A DNA stretch of 64,000 bases from Hyphomicrobiales bacterium (GCA_900466605.1 UBMU01000016.1:248001-312000), one strand, 5' to 3'. Numbered from the stretch's first letter, positions 31,107 to 42,772 are shown. The notes: generated by a model not told the origin, from the sequence alone. Numbers and translations: made by a program.

Positions 31107-31727
31107 ATGGCAGACGAGCTGATATTCTATACGAACCCCATGTCGCGCGGTCGTATCGCCCGGTGGATGCTGGAGGAAACAGGCGTACCGTACAAGACTG
31201 AAATCATGACCTTTGGCGGAACTATGAAGTCGCCGGAGTACCTTGCCGTTAACCCGATGGGAAAGGTTCCAGCAGTACGGCACGGCAAGACGATCGTGAC
31301 CGAGTGCGCTGCGATCTGCGCCTACCTCGCTGACACGTTCCGCGAGGCGGACCTTGCTCCAACGCCCGATGAACGCGGCAGCTACTATAGGTGGATGTTT
31401 TTCACTGCCGGACCGCTCGAAGCCGCGGCGACCAACAAGGCATTGGGTTTCGAAACGCCGCCCGAAAAGGCTAGGATGGCGGGCTATGGCAGCTTCGCCG
31501 ATGTGATGAACACGCTGGAGAATGCCGTCAGTGCCTCGCCTTACGTTGCCGGAGATCGCTTCACTGCGGCTGACGTGTACGTAGGCTCACATATTGGCTG
31601 GGGCCTGGGCTTCGGCACCATCGAAAAGCGCCAGGCCTTTGTCGATTATCTCGGCCGCATCACCGATCGGCCCGCCTATAAGCGCGCCGTCGCACTTGAT
31701 GATGAGGCGATGAAAGCCGCCCAATAG
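31107..31727 (+). CDS. Glutathione S-transferase
   Basis: A 206-residue GST-fold protein. Residues 1-80 are the thioredoxin-like domain (LIFYTNPMSRGRIARWMLEE, then VNPMGKVPAV with the cis-Pro) and the rest is helical. The start is the ATG at 31107, with GAGGAGG five bases upstream, rather than the ATG at 31086. It is convergent with the AraC-type regulator, which ends 11 bases away. Confidence 0.92.
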   Translation: MADELIFYTNPMSRGRIARWMLEETGVPYKTEIMTFGGTMKSPEYLAVNPMGKVPAVRHGKTIVTECAAICAYLADTFREADLAPTPDERGSYYRWMFFTAGPLEAAATNKALGFETPPEKARMAGYGSFADVMNTLENAVSASPYVAGDRFTAADVYVGSHIGWGLGFGTIEKRQAFVDYLGRITDRPAYKRAVALDDEAMKAAQ

Positions 31728-31737
31728 CGACGGGGGC

Positions 31738-32589
31738 TCAAACCAGCGGCATGTGGATGTCTGTCAGAAGCTCGGTCGGCGGCACATCGCGTGGGTTGTT
31801 GAGATATTCCTCGAACATCACGCTGTCGCGGAGCTGCCGACCGGACGCAGGCAGCCATTCCGCATAAAGCCACTGGTAAGCCCTGTACATATCGGCATAG
31901 GGCCCTTTGTGGCGCAAAACCGCATACTCACCACCATCCAGCATACGTCGTTCGAACGGCGGCGTCGCGACAATCTCCTCCTCGATGGTGACGCATGCAA
32001 TCGACCGCAGCTTTTCGGCAGGCACAATATCGGGATCGTCGAGATAGACGCCGATCATCCGCATCGTTGGCTTGGCGAGCCCCCGCGCATAGAGCGTGCC
32101 GAATAAGGTCTCGAAGGCCTGGCTAATCTGCATGTACGAGCCGAGATGCGGCACGCCAAGTAACTGAATGGGTTCAATCTTCCGTAAGGTAACGTCAAAC
32201 ATGGCCACGGTCTTTCCGTTAAGTGAAGGTTCAAAGGCTCTGTGGCTTCCCTCTTTCCGGTATTGAGCTGGCGGCATGCCATAGACCGATTTGAAGATAC
32301 GGTTGAAAGACTGGAGGTTGGGATAGCCTGATCGCTTTGCTATTTCCCCGACGGCAAGATCAGTGCGAACGATGTCGCCGGCTGCACGATGCAGCCTTAA
32401 TCGCTTGACGGTAGCAGCGAGTGTCTCGCCGTAGACCGCGCGATAGATCCTGTGCCAGTGGTAGCTCGACAGGCAGGCGATCCTGGCAAGTTTGTCCATG
32501 TCGAGCTCTTCGTCGAGATGATCGTGGATATACGCTGAAACCCGTCTCAGACGATTTTCGTAGAGCGCCCACGCCGTTTCACCATTCAT
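31738..32589 (-). CDS. AraC-family regulator with GyrI-like effector domain
   Basis: A 283-residue regulator in the SoxS/Rob arrangement: two AraC helix-turn-helix motifs at about residues 10-115 (DKLARIACLSSYHWHRIY and EIAKRSGYPNLQSFNRIFK), then a GyrI-like small-molecule-binding domain (about 128-283). The ribosome-binding site AGGAGG at seven bases is excellent. Rob-like proteins control drug or stress responses; the target is not evident from the neighbours. Confidence 0.93.
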   Translation of the reverse strand: MNGETAWALYENRLRRVSAYIHDHLDEELDMDKLARIACLSSYHWHRIYRAVYGETLAATVKRLRLHRAAGDIVRTDLAVGEIAKRSGYPNLQSFNRIFKSVYGMPPAQYRKEGSHRAFEPSLNGKTVAMFDVTLRKIEPIQLLGVPHLGSYMQISQAFETLFGTLYARGLAKPTMRMIGVYLDDPDIVPAEKLRSIACVTIEEEIVATPPFERRMLDGGEYAVLRHKGPYADMYRAYQWLYAEWLPASGRQLRDSVMFEEYLNNPRDVPPTELLTDIHMPLV

Positions 32590-32677
32590 GTCAAAACCTC
32601 CTGCAAATCGATCGGCTGCAGAGAACCATACTGCGGTTTGACAAATCCTGCGGAGTTTGACGAATCCTCAAAATGAA

Positions 32678-32700
32678 AAGGCGGGGACTTGCCCCGCCTT
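32678..32700 (-). terminator. alaS terminator
   Basis: AAGGCGGGG (32678-32686) pairs with CCCCGCCTT (32692-32700); on the minus strand it ends in TTTTCATTTT. Confidence 0.85.
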
Positions 32701-32730
32701 CCAAAGAGTTTGGTATCGAACGTTGGCCGC

Positions 32731-35391
32731 TCAGCTTGCGAGCGCGACGGCCACCGCCTCAATCGCCTCGTCAGCCTTTGCCCCATCCGGCCCACCAGCC
32801 TGGGCCATGTCAGGCCGACCGCCGCCGCCCTTGCCGCCGAGAGCAGCCGACGCGACGCGAACGAGATCGACGGCGCTGAACCGGCTCGTCAGATCCGGCG
32901 TAACCGCTACGACCGCACTCGCCTTGCCGTCCTCGGAGACGCCGATCAGTGCAACAACCCCGGAGCCGAGGCTTGCCTTGCCGTCATCGGCGAGACCCTT
33001 GAGATCCTTCGGATCGACGCCAGAGATCGCCTTGCCGAGGAACTTCACGCCACCGACATCGCGAACCGCATCAGCAGAACCGCCCTGCCCGCCGCCCATG
33101 GCAAGCTTGCGCTTGGCTTCGGCCAACTCGCGCTCGAGCTTGCGGCGTTCATCCATGAGCGCCTCCACACGAGAAAGAACATCGGCCGGCTGTACCTTGA
33201 GCGACGTGGCGAGCGATTTGACGCGCTCGTCCTGTTCCGCCAAGTATTCACGCGCTGACTCGCCGGTGACCGCCTCGATACGACGCACACCGGCGCCAAC
33301 CGCGCTCTCACCCAGAACGCGGATCAGCCCGATCTGACCCGTCGCGCCGACATGCGTGCCGCCGCAAAGCTCGATCGAATAGGGCTTGCCCGCCTTGGCG
33401 CCACGTACGCCTTGGCCCATAGCGACGACGCGTACTTCGTCACCGTATTTCTCACCGAACAGCGCCATGGCTCCTTCGGCAATCGCGTCATCGACGCTCA
33501 TCAGTCTGGTGGTGACTGGCGAATTCTGCAACACGATCTCATTCGCCATGTCCTCGACGACCTTCAACTCATCGGCCGTCATCGGCTTCGGATGCGAAAC
33601 GTCGAAGCGCAGACGCTCGGGCGCGACCAGCGAGCCCTTCTGCGCCACATGCGAACCCAAAACTTCGCGCAGCGCCTCATGCAGCAGATGGGTGGCGGAA
33701 TGATTTGCACGCAAGCGCGAACGGCGCGCGTGGTCGACCGTCAACGCCACGGCATCGCCTGCGTTTATGCTACCTTCCACGACAGTCCCGATGTGGACAA
33801 AAAGGCCCTCGCCCTTCTTTTGGGTGTCGGTTACCTCGATCTTCCCCGTATCAGAGGTAATGACGCCCGTATCGCCCATCTGACCGCCGGACTCACCGTA
33901 GAACGGTGTCTGGTTGACGACGATCTGCACCTTGTCGCCAGCCGAGGCAGAAGCGACCGAAGCACCGTCCTTCACAATAGCCTGAACAACGCCTTCAGCG
34001 CTCTCGGTGTCATAACCGAGGAACTCCGACGCGCCGTGCTTTTCCTTGAGCTCGAACCAGATCGTCTCAGTGGCCTTGTCGCCGGAGCCGGCCCAGTGCG
34101 ACCGTGCCTCAGCCTTCTGGCGCTCCATAGCGTCGGTAAAGCCCGAAATGTCAACACCGATTTCGCGGGCGCGAAGCGCATCCTGCGTCAGGTCGAGTGG
34201 GAAGCCATAGGTGTCATAGAGCTTGAAGGCGGTTTCGCCGTCGAGCATGTCGCCCTTACCGAGCGTTGTCGTGGCGTCGGAAAGCAGCGAAAGGCCACGC
34301 TCCAGGGTCTTACGGAAGCGGGTTTCCTCAAGCTTCAGGGTCTCGGAGATCAGAGATTCCGCACGTACCAGTTCCGGATAGGCGCGTCCCATCTCCTGGA
34401 CAAGCGTCGGCAACAGCTTCCAGATCATCGGCTCCTTGGCACCAAGCAGCTCGGCATGCCGCATCGCGCGACGCATAATGCGCCGAAGCACATAGCCGCG
34501 GCCTTCGTTCGAAGGCAGCACGCCATCGGCAATCAGGAAGGCCGAAGAGCGCAGATGGTCGGCAATGACGCGGTGGCTCGCACGCCGCTCGCCCTCAGCC
34601 TTTACGCCTGTCACTTCCTCCGAAGCCTCGATCAGGGCGCGGAAAAGGTCGATGTCGTAATTGTCGTGCTTGCCCTGGAGAACAGCGGCGACGCGCTCCA
34701 GACCCATGCCCGTGTCGATCGAGGGCCGCGGAAGGTCGATACGCTCTTCCTTCGTGACCTGCTCGTACTGCATGAATACGAGGTTCCAGATCTCGATAAA
34801 ACGGTCACCATCTTCTTCCGGGGAACCGGGAGGGCCACCCCAGATATGATCACCGTGGTCATAGAAGATTTCCGAACAGGGGCCGCACGGGCCGGTATCA
34901 CCCATCGCCCAGAAGTTGTCGCTCGTCGGGATGCGGATAATCTTGTTGTCGGACAGACCGGCGATTTTTTTCCAGAGCGCAAACGCCTCGTCGTCGGTGT
35001 GATAGACGGTGACCAGCAGGCGTTTGGCGTCGAGACCGAATTCCTTGGTGATCAGCGTCCAGGCATGCTCGATCGCCTGCTCCTTGAAATAATCGCCAAA
35101 GGAGAAATTGCCGAGCATCTCGAAGAAGGTGTGATGGCGTGCGGTATATCCGACATTATCCAGATCGTTGTGCTTGCCCCCGGCACGCACGCACTTCTGC
35201 GCCGTCGATGCCGTCTTGTAGGGACGCTGCTCGAGGCCGGTAAAGACGTTCTTGAACTGCACCATGCCAGCATTGGTGAACATTAGCGTTGGATCGTTGC
35301 GTGGCACCAATGGGCTCGACGGAACGATTTCGTGGCCGTTCTTCTTGAAGTAGTCGAGGAAGGTCGACCGGATATCATTCACACCGCTCAT
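32731..35391 (-). CDS. alaS: Alanyl-tRNA synthetase
   Basis: Full-length AlaRS (886 residues). The class II catalytic core is N-terminal, the editing domain has the H564-xxx-H568 zinc-site motif and C676/H680 in CGGTHVG, and a C-Ala dimerisation domain rich in GG follows. Ribosome-binding site AAGG is close to the ATG. It lies downstream of recA on the same strand but recA has its own terminator. Confidence 0.98.
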   Translation of the reverse strand: MSGVNDIRSTFLDYFKKNGHEIVPSSPLVPRNDPTLMFTNAGMVQFKNVFTGLEQRPYKTASTAQKCVRAGGKHNDLDNVGYTARHHTFFEMLGNFSFGDYFKEQAIEHAWTLITKEFGLDAKRLLVTVYHTDDEAFALWKKIAGLSDNKIIRIPTSDNFWAMGDTGPCGPCSEIFYDHGDHIWGGPPGSPEEDGDRFIEIWNLVFMQYEQVTKEERIDLPRPSIDTGMGLERVAAVLQGKHDNYDIDLFRALIEASEEVTGVKAEGERRASHRVIADHLRSSAFLIADGVLPSNEGRGYVLRRIMRRAMRHAELLGAKEPMIWKLLPTLVQEMGRAYPELVRAESLISETLKLEETRFRKTLERGLSLLSDATTTLGKGDMLDGETAFKLYDTYGFPLDLTQDALRAREIGVDISGFTDAMERQKAEARSHWAGSGDKATETIWFELKEKHGASEFLGYDTESAEGVVQAIVKDGASVASASAGDKVQIVVNQTPFYGESGGQMGDTGVITSDTGKIEVTDTQKKGEGLFVHIGTVVEGSINAGDAVALTVDHARRSRLRANHSATHLLHEALREVLGSHVAQKGSLVAPERLRFDVSHPKPMTADELKVVEDMANEIVLQNSPVTTRLMSVDDAIAEGAMALFGEKYGDEVRVVAMGQGVRGAKAGKPYSIELCGGTHVGATGQIGLIRVLGESAVGAGVRRIEAVTGESAREYLAEQDERVKSLATSLKVQPADVLSRVEALMDERRKLERELAEAKRKLAMGGGQGGSADAVRDVGGVKFLGKAISGVDPKDLKGLADDGKASLGSGVVALIGVSEDGKASAVVAVTPDLTSRFSAVDLVRVASAALGGKGGGGRPDMAQAGGPDGAKADEAIEAVAVALAS

Positions 35392-35482
35392 GCTATGCCC
35401 TTCAATGCTGCCAATCGGCAGGTCAAATCTTAAATCCAGTGGCTTTTATCGCTCGCATTAACCACTGTCCAGCAGACAAACA

Positions 35483-35520
35483 AAACCGGCCGCATTCTGG
35501 TCAAGGAATGCGGCCGGTTT
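35483..35520 (-). terminator. recA terminator
   Basis: AAACCGGCCGCATT (35483-35496) pairs with AATGCGGCCGGTTT (35507-35520), a 14-bp stem ending in a T-run on the minus strand. Confidence 0.85.
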
Positions 35521-35544
35521 CGAATTTAAGAGACTGCCGAAGAC

Positions 35545-36624
<1,080 letters not shown>

Positions 36625-36683
36625 TCGATCCACCTTTAGGTTATTGAAGCCGCTCAAGCAATGTCGCCGCCGATGCTGATTTT

Positions 36684-36766
36684 GTACCGCATTTGTTCTC
36701 ATGGCGCAAGGCGCGCTCAAATAATTGAAAGAAAAAGGTAAAATCGCCTGTGTTCTACATTTGTTT
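36684..36766 (-). promoter_or_regulatory. recA promoter with two SOS-like boxes
   Basis: The alphaproteobacterial SOS box is GAAC-N7-GAAC (GTTC-N7-GTTC). On the minus strand GAAC-N7-GTAC occupies 36698-36684 and AAAC-N7-GAAC occupies 36766-36752; both match 7 of 8. The first lies in the 17-base spacer between a TTGCGC -35 and a TACAAA -10, where a LexA operator would block the promoter. Confidence 0.55.
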
Positions 36767-36865
36767 TAGTCATGCAAAGCAACAGCTTAAGGAGCGGGGT
36801 CTGATCGCCGGTCTACCATCGACGACGAGACGATTCGTATCTTTTGGCCATGCGGGACGATGAAA

Positions 36866-37810
36866 ATGAAGCAGAAGATTCTTGTCCTCGGTGGAGCACA
36901 TATCGATAGGCGTGGACGCATTTCCGGTGACACGATGGCTGGCGCCAGCAATCCGGGCTCATGGTTCGAGGAGCCGGGTGGCGGCGGCTTCAATGCGGCG
37001 CGTAACCTTGCCCGACTGGGCTTCGACGTCACGATGATTTCGCCCCGCGGCGGCGATCCGATTGGCGAGATGGTTGGCGAGGCAGCCGATTTCGCAGGTG
37101 TTCACGATCGCCCTTTCGTTTTCCTGGACCGCAAGACGCCGAGCTACACCGCAATCATCGAGAACGACGGAAACCTGGTGATTGCCCTTGCCGACATGGA
37201 TCTCTACCGCATGTTCGTGCCACGGCGTCTCTCGATCCGCGCTGTCCGCGATGCATTTGCTGCGACTGATTTCATCCTGTTCGACGCCAACCTGCCGGCA
37301 GAGACACTGTCATCGATCGTCGAGCGCGCCAAGGCGCTCGGCAAGCCCGTCGGCGCGATCGCAATCTCGCCGGCGAAGGCAGTCAAGCTCAAGCCGTGCC
37401 TTCAGGGGATAGACTATCTTTTCCTCAACGAAGCCGAGGCTGCCGCGCTGACTGGCGAGCGCCCCAATGATCCTGCGCACTGGCCGTCACTGCTGGGTGA
37501 TATCGGTTTGCGCGGCGGCGTCGTTACGCGTGGCCAGCGCGAGCTCATCGCCTTCGCGGATCGGCGTGTCGTTGCCCTGCAGCCGGCAGATCTTCAGGGC
37601 GTCGCAGATGTTACGGGCGCCGGTGACTCGCTTGCGGCCGGCGTTATTTCCGGGTTGATGCGCGGAATACCCTTGGCCGATGCCGTTCGGGAGGGCGCCG
37701 CCGCAGCAGCTCTGACGGTACAGTCCCCGCACGCCGTCAATGAAAACCTCTCCCCGGATTTGGTCAGGGAGACACTTTCCCTTGTTCCGCCGTCGAGAAT
37801 TTTGCATTGA
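36866..37810 (+). CDS. psuK: PfkB-family kinase, probably pseudouridine kinase
   Basis: A 314-residue ribokinase-fold kinase. GGGGFNAARNLARLG near residue 40 is the substrate-binding region, and DVTGAGDSLAAGV near 255 carries the catalytic Asp and anion hole. The product name rests on the following psuG, with which it forms the pseudouridine breakdown pair (pseudouridine to pseudouridine-5'-phosphate). GGGA lies eight bases before the ATG at 36866; the ATG two codons upstream (36860) is too close to it. Confidence 0.85.
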   Translation: MKQKILVLGGAHIDRRGRISGDTMAGASNPGSWFEEPGGGGFNAARNLARLGFDVTMISPRGGDPIGEMVGEAADFAGVHDRPFVFLDRKTPSYTAIIENDGNLVIALADMDLYRMFVPRRLSIRAVRDAFAATDFILFDANLPAETLSSIVERAKALGKPVGAIAISPAKAVKLKPCLQGIDYLFLNEAEAAALTGERPNDPAHWPSLLGDIGLRGGVVTRGQRELIAFADRRVVALQPADLQGVADVTGAGDSLAAGVISGLMRGIPLADAVREGAAAAALTVQSPHAVNENLSPDLVRETLSLVPPSRILH

Positions 37811-37838
37811 AGGCAATACCGATGAAATGGAAGAGACA

Positions 37839-38765
37839 ATGACAAAAACGATCTCCCCCCTCCTGCCGATCGCCTATTCCAAAGAGGTCGCAAGCGCCAA
37901 GCAGCGCGGCGCGCCGATTGTGGCGCTCGAATCGACCATCATCACCCATGGCATGCCATACCCCGGCAACATTGAGATGGCCCGCAGTGTCGAGGCGCTC
38001 ATTCGTGAGCAGGGTGCCGTCCCGGCCACCATCGCGGTTATTCACGGTACACTGCACATCGGCCTCGAAGCCGATCAGCTGGAGCAGCTGGCACAGGCCA
38101 AGGATGTCCTGAAGGTCTCGCGTGCCGACCTCGCCTTTGCGATCGCCGAGCGCCGCCACGGTGCAACAACCGTAGCAGCGACGATGATTGCCGCAGAGCG
38201 TGCCGGCATCAAGGTTTTCGCCACCGGTGGCATCGGTGGTGTCCATCGCGGCGCCGAGGAAAGCTTCGATATCTCCGCTGACCTGGAGGAGCTTGGCCGC
38301 ACCGGCGTGATCGTCGTGTGCGCCGGCGCCAAGGCAATCCTCGACATTCCAAAGACCCTGGAAGTGCTGGAAACCGCGGGCGTACCTGTTGTCACCTATG
38401 AGAGCGAGGAGTTTCCTGCGTTCTGGTCGCGCGCTTCGGGATTGCGCAGTCCGCTGACGCTCAATAGCCCGGCTGCAATCGCCAACTTCCAGACCGTACG
38501 CGAGCAGCTCGGCATCGACGGTGGCATGCTGATCGCCAACCCCGTGCCGGAGGCAGACGAAATTCCGCGGGAGGAAATGGAGATCTACATCGAGCGAGCG
38601 CTCGACAGCGCCGAGCGCGACGAAATCAGCGGCAAGGAGGTCACGCCTTACCTGCTCAGCACCATCTTCGACCTGACTGACGGCCAGAGCCTGAAGACCA
38701 ACATTGCGCTGGTGGAAAACAATGCCCGACTGGCGGCAGAAATTGCCGTCGCACTGGCAGGATAA
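37839..38765 (+). CDS. psuG: Pseudouridine-5'-phosphate glycosidase
   Basis: Splits pseudouridine-5'-phosphate to uracil and ribose-5-phosphate. ALESTIITHGMPYPGN near residue 28 and AGAKAILDIPKT, with the catalytic Lys region, are diagnostic. 308 residues, the family size. It starts 28 bases after the kinase; ATG at 37827 is an alternative start. Confidence 0.93.
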   Translation: MTKTISPLLPIAYSKEVASAKQRGAPIVALESTIITHGMPYPGNIEMARSVEALIREQGAVPATIAVIHGTLHIGLEADQLEQLAQAKDVLKVSRADLAFAIAERRHGATTVAATMIAAERAGIKVFATGGIGGVHRGAEESFDISADLEELGRTGVIVVCAGAKAILDIPKTLEVLETAGVPVVTYESEEFPAFWSRASGLRSPLTLNSPAAIANFQTVREQLGIDGGMLIANPVPEADEIPREEMEIYIERALDSAERDEISGKEVTPYLLSTIFDLTDGQSLKTNIALVENNARLAAEIAVALAG

Positions 38766-38770
38766 TCGAT

Positions 38771-38797
38771 TGAAAAAGGGGCGCTGCGGCGCCCCTT
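38771..38797 (-). terminator. cckA terminator
   Basis: AAGGGGCGC (38776-38784) pairs with GCGCCCCTT (38789-38797) around a 4-base loop. On the minus strand it is followed by a T-run; the right arm overlaps the cckA stop codon. Confidence 0.75.
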
Positions 38798-41393
38798 AGC
38801 TATCGAGCGTCTCCTTGACGACGACGGCAAGCTGCTTCAGCGAGAAGGGCTTCGGCAGAAATCCGAACTTGGATTCGGGCGGCAGGTTGCGCGCGAATGC
38901 ATCTTCGGCATAGCCAGAAACGAAGATGAACTTCAGGTCTGGATAGTTCTTGCGCAGTTCGCGCAGCAGCGATGGACCATCCATCTCCGGCATGACAACA
39001 TCCGAGACCACGATATCGACCTTGCCTTCGAGCTCGTCCATGATATCGAGCGCCTCGACGCCAGACCCGGCCTCGTAAACGGTATAGCCGCGGGTCTCCA
39101 GCATACGCTTGCCGCCGCGGCGCACGGCTTCCTCATCTTCTACCAGCAGGATGACCGCCGATCCCGTCAGATCTTCGGGTTGTTCCACGGATGCCGGCGC
39201 CTGTTCGGCGGGCGCCGTGGTAGGCGTAACGGCATCAGCCTCCGCGGCAACGGCTGGTTCGACAATGTGGCGAGGCAGGAAGACGCGGAAAGTCGTCCCC
39301 TTGCCGACTTCCGACTCCGGCTGGATGTAGCCGCCCGACTGCTTGACGATGCCGTAGACCATCGCGAGACCAAGGCCTGTTCCTTTACCCACCTCCTTCG
39401 TCGTGAAGAAAGGTTCGAAGATCTTGTCCATGATCTCGGGTGCAATGCCGGTCCCGTTGTCCGAGACCTCGATGAGAACCATGTCTTCGTGCGGCATGTA
39501 GGAATAATTGAACGCTGCCACTTCTTCTGCTGTCGCGTTCTTCGTCCGAAGCGTCAGCTTGCCGCCTTGCGGCATGGCATCGCGCGCGTTGACGCAGAGG
39601 TTAATCAGCACCTGCTCGAACTGCGACAGGTCGGTCTTCACGGGCCAGAGATCGCGGCCATATTCGACATCAAGCTTTACGTTCGTGCCGGACAACAGGC
39701 GATCGACCAGCATCCTGAGGTCGCCGACCACATCCGTCAGATTGAGCACCGTCGGCCGCATCGTCTGCTTGCGAGAGAATGCCAGCAGTTGCCGGACGAG
39801 CACGGCCGCACGATTAGCATTGCGCTTGATTTCCATCAGGTCGGCAAAACCAGGGTCGGCCGGGCGGGCCTGCAACAACAGATGATCGGAGGACAGCAGA
39901 ATGGCCGTCAGAACGTTGTTGAAGTCGTGTGCAATACCGCCGGCCAGCGTACCGACTGCGTTCATCTTTTGCGTCTGCGCCATCTGCGCTTCGAGCGCCT
40001 TCTGCTCCGTCACCTCGACGGCGTAGACGATCGCTGCCTCTTCGGGTGCCTCGTCGCTTTGGTCGATCACCGCATTGACGTAGAAGCGGAAGTGTCGGGC
40101 TTCATCTGTTGGCGGGCGGGAGTCGATCGGAGGGATGTCACCCTGACGGTCCTTCGCCGCATCAAGTGCCTGCTGCAGCTTCGACTTGTCACTGTCCTGA
40201 ACAATGACTTCAAGCAAAGCGCCGTTTTCCACGTCATTCCGCGAAACTATTCCGGAAAACAGCTTCAGGAACGGTGCGTTGGTGCGCAGGATGCGGCCTT
40301 CGCCGTCAACCGAGGCAATCGCCATCGGTGTGTTGTTGAAGAAGCGCGTGAACCGCATTGCGGCCGCCGACGCGGACTGATCGCTCTCACTGTTCTTCTG
40401 CCGCGTGAGTACGATCGACCGGCTTTCTCCCGGCGCACCGTCCCGCATCGACGTCACGCTGTGGACGATCTGTGCAGGCAGGCTCTGGCCGTTCATCTTT
40501 TTCAGGTCGAGATCGAGCGTCACGGTTTTTTTCAGACCTGGGTCAGCCTGCACCGACTGAATGAGCGCTAGTCCCTCGCCCGCAACGAAATCACCGATCG
40601 TCACCGAACCGGGCACGAATTTGGTGAGATCGATGCCGAGCCATTCGGCCAGCGTTGCATTGAGATAGAAAATCTCGCCTTTGCGCCCAGCCGAAAAGAA
40701 CCCGGCTGGCGCGTGATCGAGATAATCGATCGCATTTTGCAGTTCCTTGAAAAAACGCTCTTGATCGTCACGCTCGGAGGTGATGTCGCTGATCTGCCAA
40801 ATGTGGAGCGGCTTGCGTCCAATCTCCTCGCTGTGCAGCGTCCGCGCCTTCAGGCGGTACCAATGTGCACCAGCGCCGCTCGTCGAGGGGCCAAGCGGTC
40901 TCAACAGGCGGAATTCCTCGCTGCCCTCCCGGCCCTCGCGCAGCCCGTTGGAGAGACGATAGAGCGCCTCGTTCGACTCCCGATGCCGCGACAGCAGCGC
41001 CTCAAGGTTCTGAACCTCCGTCGACTTGCGGGCGCCGGTCAGCTCGCCATAGGCCGCATTCGCATAAACGATGCGACCTTTGTCATCTGTAATGAGCGAA
41101 CCATCGGGGTGGCTGTTCAGAAATGCCCGCGCCAAGCTGTCAGACTGGCGCTGCGGCATGACTTCGATAAAGCCGATCACCGACGACACGAGAAAGAAGA
41201 TACCGACCATGGCAAGCACGCCGAGGACGCCAAGCACCATCTCGTTGTCCAGAGAACGCTTGAAAACAACGAAGCCGGCGGCTGCGCCGATCAGCACAAG
41301 TGCAAGCAGAATGATCCGCAAAGCCGTGCCAGTGCGGCCCCCGCGGTCCAAGAGCGGTTCGCTATAATCGTCGGCCTGACGCGGTTTCGTCAT
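38796..41393 (-). CDS. cckA: CckA hybrid histidine kinase
   Basis: Cell-cycle kinase that feeds phosphate to ChpT and then CtrA and CpdR. Two transmembrane segments (about 24-43 and 52-75) are followed by several PAS-like regions (about 90-460), the dimerisation domain with H489 in IAHDFNNVL, the ATPase domain with NGTGI and [11 protein letters not shown], and a receiver domain with phospho-acceptor D798 in [12 protein letters not shown]. The order and the 865-residue length match rhizobial CckA. A GAGGGAATAG ribosome-binding site precedes the ATG. CtrA-like boxes lie in the window at 51.2 kb. Confidence 0.96.
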   Translation of the reverse strand: MTKPRQADDYSEPLLDRGGRTGTALRIILLALVLIGAAAGFVVFKRSLDNEMVLGVLGVLAMVGIFFLVSSVIGFIEVMPQRQSDSLARAFLNSHPDGSLITDDKGRIVYANAAYGELTGARKSTEVQNLEALLSRHRESNEALYRLSNGLREGREGSEEFRLLRPLGPSTSGAGAHWYRLKARTLHSEEIGRKPLHIWQISDITSERDDQERFFKELQNAIDYLDHAPAGFFSAGRKGEIFYLNATLAEWLGIDLTKFVPGSVTIGDFVAGEGLALIQSVQADPGLKKTVTLDLDLKKMNGQSLPAQIVHSVTSMRDGAPGESRSIVLTRQKNSESDQSASAAAMRFTRFFNNTPMAIASVDGEGRILRTNAPFLKLFSGIVSRNDVENGALLEVIVQDSDKSKLQQALDAAKDRQGDIPPIDSRPPTDEARHFRFYVNAVIDQSDEAPEEAAIVYAVEVTEQKALEAQMAQTQKMNAVGTLAGGIAHDFNNVLTAILLSSDHLLLQARPADPGFADLMEIKRNANRAAVLVRQLLAFSRKQTMRPTVLNLTDVVGDLRMLVDRLLSGTNVKLDVEYGRDLWPVKTDLSQFEQVLINLCVNARDAMPQGGKLTLRTKNATAEEVAAFNYSYMPHEDMVLIEVSDNGTGIAPEIMDKIFEPFFTTKEVGKGTGLGLAMVYGIVKQSGGYIQPESEVGKGTTFRVFLPRHIVEPAVAAEADAVTPTTAPAEQAPASVEQPEDLTGSAVILLVEDEEAVRRGGKRMLETRGYTVYEAGSGVEALDIMDELEGKVDIVVSDVVMPEMDGPSLLRELRKNYPDLKFIFVSGYAEDAFARNLPPESKFGFLPKPFSLKQLAVVVKETLDS

Positions 41394-41553
41394 CTATTCC
41401 CTCGCATGGCCTGCCGGGCTTCACTCGTAACAGGGAGACAAAGCAGGAATCAGGCGTCTCTTCCTTCTTAGCAATTTGCAGTCTCCGCAAAAACACTGGT
41501 CTCTGTGAAGACTGATTGAATTCACAACGAAGAGCGCCAATTTCGCTATTAAA

Positions 41554-41573
41554 ATGCGTTGTTAAGAACGCAT
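41554..41573. repeat. 7-bp inverted repeat upstream of cckA
   Basis: ATGCGTT (41554-41560) and AACGCAT (41567-41573) with a 6-base spacer, 161 bases upstream of cckA. Possible operator; no known consensus matched. Confidence 0.3.
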
Positions 41574-41647
41574 GTTCGAATTCCACTTCGATTGGCATGA
41601 CTGGACAAGGGCATCAGGACTTGTCTACGAAGTGGTAAAGTCGCCAT

Positions 41648-41662
41648 GCGGTTTAAAACCGC
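41648..41662. promoter_or_regulatory. Perfect 15-bp palindrome before the FliO-like gene
   Basis: GCGGTTT-A-AAACCGC, ending 17 bases before the ATG at 41680 and just before the ribosome-binding site. Could be a repressor site or an mRNA hairpin. Confidence 0.4.
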
Positions 41663-41679
41663 GAAGGGAGTAAGCCAAG

Positions 41680-42717
41680 ATGTTCGATGATCTCATGGGA
41701 GCCTATGGGAGCCGCTTTATTCTCGCTGCCGGCGGCGTCGGCATAGCTCTATTGCTGCTGATTGTCGTGCTCTGGTTTATGCGCAACCGCGCGCCCTCGC
41801 CCTTTGTGCGGGGTGGTCGCAACCGCCAACCCCGTCTGCAGGTCCTTGATGCAGCAGCTGTCGATGCCCGAAGGCGCCTCGTGCTCGTCCGTCGGGACGA
41901 CGTCGAGCATCTGATCATGATTGGTGGACCGACCGATATCGTCATCGAGAGCAGAATTGGTGAGGCTGCCGACAAGACGGTATCAATCGAGGCCGCAGAT
42001 CAGTCCGCTCCGGCTCCGGCGCCCGCCCCGGCTCTTGTGCCGCTTCCTGTCCCTGCCGCCGCGATACCACAACAACTCGAGATGATGCCCGAGGCGCCAG
42101 CACCTGTTCGCATCGCCCCTGCTGAACCCGAGAGCGCACCGCCGGTCCGCGGACACACCCTGGTTGACCCTCAGGTGTCGGAACGCGCTCCGGTCGAAGC
42201 ACGGCCCGAGCCGGTTATCGTTGCTGCACCGCCCTCGCCTCCGCCTGTGATTGCTGAGCGTGAGCGTGCCCCGCGTACGGCGCCGTCGTTTGAACCGCGC
42301 CCGGAACCACGTCCGTCACCTGCCCCGATCGAGGCCTCGGTGGCCGCAGACATTCTCGATTCCGCTCGCCAGCGTGTGCTGCCGCAGCAGCGCGTAGAGC
42401 CGCAAGTCACCCCGCCCTTCGTACGGAACACGCCGGGATCCGTGCAACCGGCATCGGGTTTCGTTGAAGTTGGCACGCTGGCGCCTGCGGTGCAGCCGAG
42501 CGACTTCCAGCGCATTCTCGAGGAGGAAATGACGAGTACGCTTGCGGCAGAGCGTATCGTGACGACACCACAGGCGCCCGCTGCAAGACCCACTCCAGTG
42601 CCCGGCAATCTGCCGCGCCGCGACCCTGATATGGCACCGCTCACCGGTGCGGATGCCGCTCTCCAAAACGAAGTTGCCCGTATTTTCGGTGAGATGAGTG
42701 TCAACCGCGACAAGTAG
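41680..42717 (+). CDS. FliO-like membrane protein with Pro/Ala-rich tail
   Basis: A single transmembrane segment (about residues 14-35) is followed by a small domain that resembles FliO (LQVLDAAAVDARRRLVLVRRD, then LIMIGGPTDIVIES). The remaining 230 residues are Pro/Ala/Glu-rich and probably disordered, with a short conserved-looking C-terminal helix. FliO belongs to the flagellar export gate, but no flagellar genes are adjacent here. A GGGAG ribosome-binding site is present. Identity as FliO is likely at domain level; its role in flagella is inference. Confidence 0.65.
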   Translation: MFDDLMGAYGSRFILAAGGVGIALLLLIVVLWFMRNRAPSPFVRGGRNRQPRLQVLDAAAVDARRRLVLVRRDDVEHLIMIGGPTDIVIESRIGEAADKTVSIEAADQSAPAPAPAPALVPLPVPAAAIPQQLEMMPEAPAPVRIAPAEPESAPPVRGHTLVDPQVSERAPVEARPEPVIVAAPPSPPPVIAERERAPRTAPSFEPRPEPRPSPAPIEASVAADILDSARQRVLPQQRVEPQVTPPFVRNTPGSVQPASGFVEVGTLAPAVQPSDFQRILEEEMTSTLAAERIVTTPQAPAARPTPVPGNLPRRDPDMAPLTGADAALQNEVARIFGEMSVNRDK

Positions 42718-42736
42718 CAGACCGACCGACCAAAGC

Positions 42737-42772
42737 AAAAAAGGGCACTGCGTTTCCGCAGTGCCCTTTTTT
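42737..42772. terminator. Bidirectional terminator
   Basis: A 15-bp stem (42737-42751 with 42758-42772) including a six-base A/T tract on each side, between the FliO-like gene and dksA. Confidence 0.9.

Noticed and set aside
33352..35286. A 644-codon open frame antisense to alaS
   Set aside because: alaS is a complete, highly conserved gene in the opposite strand. High GC content suppresses stop codons in antisense frames; the translated product is not like any protein family.
39180..40571. A 463-codon open frame antisense to cckA
   Set aside because: Lies fully within the conserved kinase gene; composition-driven antisense frame.
41571..41590. GTTCGAATTCC considered as a tRNA T-arm
   Set aside because: No matching acceptor, D or anticodon stem could be formed around it.
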